Assembly: GCA_007132225.1 (NCBI GenBank)
Contig: SLPB01000025.1
Span: 1-47,062, forward strand
DNA: 47,062 nucleotides
Source of the DNA: Bacteroidales bacterium
Lineage (GTDB): Bacteria > Bacteroidota > Bacteroidia > Bacteroidales > PUMT01
Direction of reading: 5' to 3'
Shown here: in pieces, positions 44,817-47,062 of the stretch
How positions within the stretch are numbered: position 1 is the first letter of the stretch
How the letters are laid out: the number at the start of each line of letters is the position of its first letter
The notes under the pieces: generated by a model
What the model was told of the DNA's origin: nothing
Database searches by the model: none
What the model saw: the letters and a program-made list of their open reading frames with translations, nothing else
Made by a program: the position numbers and the translations under genes

Positions 44817-46346
44817 ATGGCAATTATTGGAGAAATCATAAAAAAAGCAATTGAACTTTCTCATAACGTAATCGATAACCCTGATCCCACTGAAGCACAA
44901 AAAAAAGTCCTGAAAGACTTATTGGAAAAAGCCAAAAACACATCATTCGGCAAAACTTATAAATTCAGGAATATATTATCTCATAATGACCATCATAAGG
45001 CTTTTGTCTCTTCTGTTCCTTTTCATGACTATGACAGGATATACCAGCAGTGGTGGAAGGATGTATATCAGGGTAAGCCTGATATTACCTGGCCGGGCAA
45101 ACCTGAATTTTTTGCACTCAGCAGTGGCACTACCAGTAAATCAAAGTCAATCCCCGTATCCGATGATATGCTTGTGTCAATCAGAAATGCAGGCATAAAA
45201 CAGGTTTTAAGCCTGGCAGAGTTTGATATGAAGCCAGACTTTTTTGAGAAAGAGATTCTTATGCTGGGAAGCAGTACCCGGCTAAAAAGGGTAAGAGATC
45301 ATCTTGAGGGAGAAATCAGCGGCATTTCAGCTTATAACATACCACTGTGGTTCAGGTTATTTTATAAACCCGGACCGGAAATATCAGCAATAGAGGATTG
45401 GGATGAAAGGGTCAGGCAAATAGCCATAAAAGCTCCTGAATGGGATATAGGTGGTTTATCAGGAATTCCCTCGTGGATTGAACTGATGCTGAAAAAAGTA
45501 ATCGAGCACAACAAGATAAAAAATATTCATGAAATATGGCCCAACCTTGAAGTATATACATCGGGGGGGATAAGCTTTGATCCATACAAAAAAAGTTTCC
45601 AGAAGATCCTGGGCCGCCCAATTATAGTGCTTGACACCTACCTTGCCTCAGAGGGGTACCTTGCCACACAGCTCAATAAAGAGAGTGATTCGATGACTTT
45701 GCTGACTGATAACGGTATATATTTTGAGTTTGTTCAGTTAAAACCGGAAAACATAAATGATGACGGTTCAGTTGCAGAAGGGGCCGAATCCATTACCATT
45801 GATGAAGTTGAAGAGAATGTTGATTACATTGTTATCATAAGTACGAATGCGGGTGCATGGAGATACATGATAGGCGATACCATTAAATTCACCAATAAAG
45901 AGAAAGTTGAAATTAAAATAACGGGCAGAACAAAGTATTATCTGAATGTTGTCGGATCGCAGCTCTCGGAACACCATATGATCACTGCCATGAAAAAGCT
46001 GGAGGAAGATTACAATACCGATATCCTTGAATTCACTGTAGCTGCCATCAGGAAAGGTGAGGACTATATTCACCGGTGGTACATGGGTTGTAAAGATGAC
46101 CGGAGTATTGACTCCGGGGAGTTAGCTGAGAAGCTTGATGGAATATTGCAAAACTTAAATAAAAACTACAAAGTTGCCCGCACCAAAGCGCTAAAAGATC
46201 CCGAAGCAAAATTAATACCCGTGAAATTATTTTATAACTGGATAGAAGCAAGGCAAAAAAAAGGCGGACAGACGAAGGTTCCCAAAGTGATGAAAGAAGA
46301 TGAGTTTAAGGATTTTGAAGATTTTGTGAGCAGACGGCCGGGATGA
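44817..46346 (+). CDS. GH3-family acyl-adenylating / acyl-amido synthetase-like protein
   Basis: This 509-residue protein belongs to the GH3 auxin-responsive-promoter family of the ANL adenylating superfamily. The phosphate loop SSGTTSKSKSIPVS lies at 102-115, and DTYLASEGYLATQ and a YMIGDTIKF segment mark the later ATP/substrate motifs. Plant GH3 enzymes conjugate amino acids to hormones such as auxin or jasmonate; bacterial members are common in Bacteroidota and are mostly uncharacterised. It would activate a carboxylic acid with ATP and couple it to an amine in the cytoplasm. No signal peptide is present. It lies 127 bp after the DUF255 gene and 142 bp before the Gfo/Idh gene. Confidence 0.92.
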   Translation: MAIIGEIIKKAIELSHNVIDNPDPTEAQKKVLKDLLEKAKNTSFGKTYKFRNILSHNDHHKAFVSSVPFHDYDRIYQQWWKDVYQGKPDITWPGKPEFFALSSGTTSKSKSIPVSDDMLVSIRNAGIKQVLSLAEFDMKPDFFEKEILMLGSSTRLKRVRDHLEGEISGISAYNIPLWFRLFYKPGPEISAIEDWDERVRQIAIKAPEWDIGGLSGIPSWIELMLKKVIEHNKIKNIHEIWPNLEVYTSGGISFDPYKKSFQKILGRPIIVLDTYLASEGYLATQLNKESDSMTLLTDNGIYFEFVQLKPENINDDGSVAEGAESITIDEVEENVDYIVIISTNAGAWRYMIGDTIKFTNKEKVEIKITGRTKYYLNVVGSQLSEHHMITAMKKLEEDYNTDILEFTVAAIRKGEDYIHRWYMGCKDDRSIDSGELAEKLDGILQNLNKNYKVARTKALKDPEAKLIPVKLFYNWIEARQKKGGQTKVPKVMKEDEFKDFEDFVSRRPG

Positions 46347-46488
46347 AATTGCAAATAATGAGATCCGGGATTTCAGGACCCTGGAAACACGAATTGACGG
46401 TATTACAGAAGTAGATCAGGCAAAGCTTTGCTGTTTAGTCCCAATTAATTTTTTATCAGAAAAATCCCAAATAATAAATCAATAAATT

Positions 46489-47062
46489 ATGAGAAGAAGA
46501 GCATTTTTAAAAAACACTGCAGCCACTGTTGCCGGATCGATTGTTGCTCCCACCGTTGTTCCCTCCACTGTATTTGGCAAAGATGCACCGAGTAATAAAA
46601 TTAATATAGGCCAGATTGGATGCGGCCGTATGGGACGTTCAGATGTTAACGGCACTATTAAGTTCGATCAGTCACGTTTTGTTGCCGTATGTGATGTTGA
46701 CAGCAAGCGCATGGCAGATGGCAGGGAGATGATTGAAAGATATTATAACAATAAAAAGGGTAGTTCAGGGTATGTTGATGTTAAGATGTATGACGATTAC
46801 AGGGAGATGCTTCTTAACCGGGATATTGATGCAGTGATTATCAGCACTCCCGACCACTGGCACGAGCAGCCGGCGATGGAAGCCGCTCTTGCGGGCAAGG
46901 ATATATATTTACAGAAGCCCAATTCGCTTACAGTTGCAGCCGGCCGGCAGATGAGTGATGTTGTTCAAAGGCAGGGAGTGATACTACAGGTTGGAACTCA
47001 GCAAAGGTCATCAGAGCAGTTTCGTGTTGCAGCTGAGCTTGTTCGCAATGGCCGTATCGGGA
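46489..47062 (+). CDS. Gfo/Idh/MocA family oxidoreductase, exported (5' part only)
   Basis: The frame opens at the ATG at 46489 and runs off the window after 191 codons. The leader MRRRAFLKNTAATVAG is a twin-arginine-type signal. It is followed by a Rossmann start INIGQIGCGRMG, a second strand ending VAVCDVD, and the family motif TPDHWHEQPAMEAALAGKDIYLQKP, in which the normal E-K-P reads Q-K-P. Exported Gfo/Idh proteins with Tat leaders are typical of Bacteroidota and Planctomycetota and act on sugars or glycosides with a tightly bound NAD(P). The substrate is unknown; the C-terminal domain is outside the window. Confidence 0.9.
   Translation, partial: MRRRAFLKNTAATVAGSIVAPTVVPSTVFGKDAPSNKINIGQIGCGRMGRSDVNGTIKFDQSRFVAVCDVDSKRMADGREMIERYYNNKKGSSGYVDVKMYDDYREMLLNRDIDAVIISTPDHWHEQPAMEAALAGKDIYLQKPNSLTVAAGRQMSDVVQRQGVILQVGTQQRSSEQFRVAAELVRNGRIG

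Noticed and set aside
46420-46431. 12-bp palindrome GCAAAGCTTTGC before the Gfo/Idh gene
   Set aside because: Short, with no loop for a hairpin and no known operator match; expected by chance in a window of this size.

Overview
The window looks like chromosomal DNA of a Bacteroidota bacterium, probably a Bacteroidales/Marinilabiliales-type heterotroph. This is inferred from gene content (bacterial GH3-family protein, DUF255 thioredoxin protein, MetallophosN/C phosphoesterase, FatA-type acyl-ACP thioesterase, many lipoprotein and Sec leaders, twin-arginine-like oxidoreductase leader), from A-rich start contexts without Shine-Dalgarno sequences, and from at least one good Bacteroidota-type promoter (TTG-N21-TAAATTTG at 11418-11449). 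I saw no rRNA, tRNA, CRISPR array, insertion sequence, integrase or phage gene, and no SusC/SusD pair.

Left part (1-18 kb): mostly exported proteins. They are a DUF3748/YidR-like propeller lipoprotein, a nine-repeat VCBS/FG-GAP protein, a small secreted protein, two sialidase-fold (BNR/Asp-box) proteins, two metallophosphoesterases and a large PQQ-type propeller whose N-terminus resembles a methyltransferase. Embedded are three cytoplasmic enzymes that fit catabolism of 2-keto/2-hydroxy acids: a DapA/KDG-aldolase-type lyase, an RraA/HMG-aldolase-type protein and a D-2-hydroxyacid dehydrogenase. An acyl-ACP thioesterase sits between the second phosphoesterase and the PQQ protein.

Middle (18-28.5 kb): a probable four-gene minus-strand operon reads esterase A, a signal-peptide-bearing L-fucose-isomerase-like protein, esterase B, GH88/GH105-like hydrolase. 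Opposite it lies an 812-residue secreted protein with a glycoside-hydrolase architecture that I cannot place in a known family. The two esterases are paralogs; their C-terminal ~920 bp are nearly identical while the N-terminal halves have diverged, so gene conversion is likely. This is the best candidate for an undescribed carbohydrate or glycoconjugate degradation system in the window.

Right part (28.5-47 kb): mainly housekeeping and single-gene functions. They include Lon protease, a macro-domain protein, a 986-residue nucleotidyltransferase-GHMP kinase fusion, a cold-shock protein with a long leader and a perfect inverted-repeat terminator, an SBF-like transporter, a GDSL lipoprotein, a HelD-like helicase, a GT2 glycosyltransferase, a Nudix hydrolase, a DUF4197 lipoprotein preceded by a 37-codon lipoprotein-like ORF, a DUF255 thioredoxin protein, a GH3-family acyl-adenylating enzyme and the start of a Gfo/Idh/MocA oxidoreductase cut by the window edge.

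Structures not explained by genes include a perfect 26-bp inverted repeat overlapping the end of the VCBS gene, a perfect 24-bp inverted repeat behind the cold-shock gene, several smaller hairpins at gene ends, and a 60-bp AAAAG-type purine tract.
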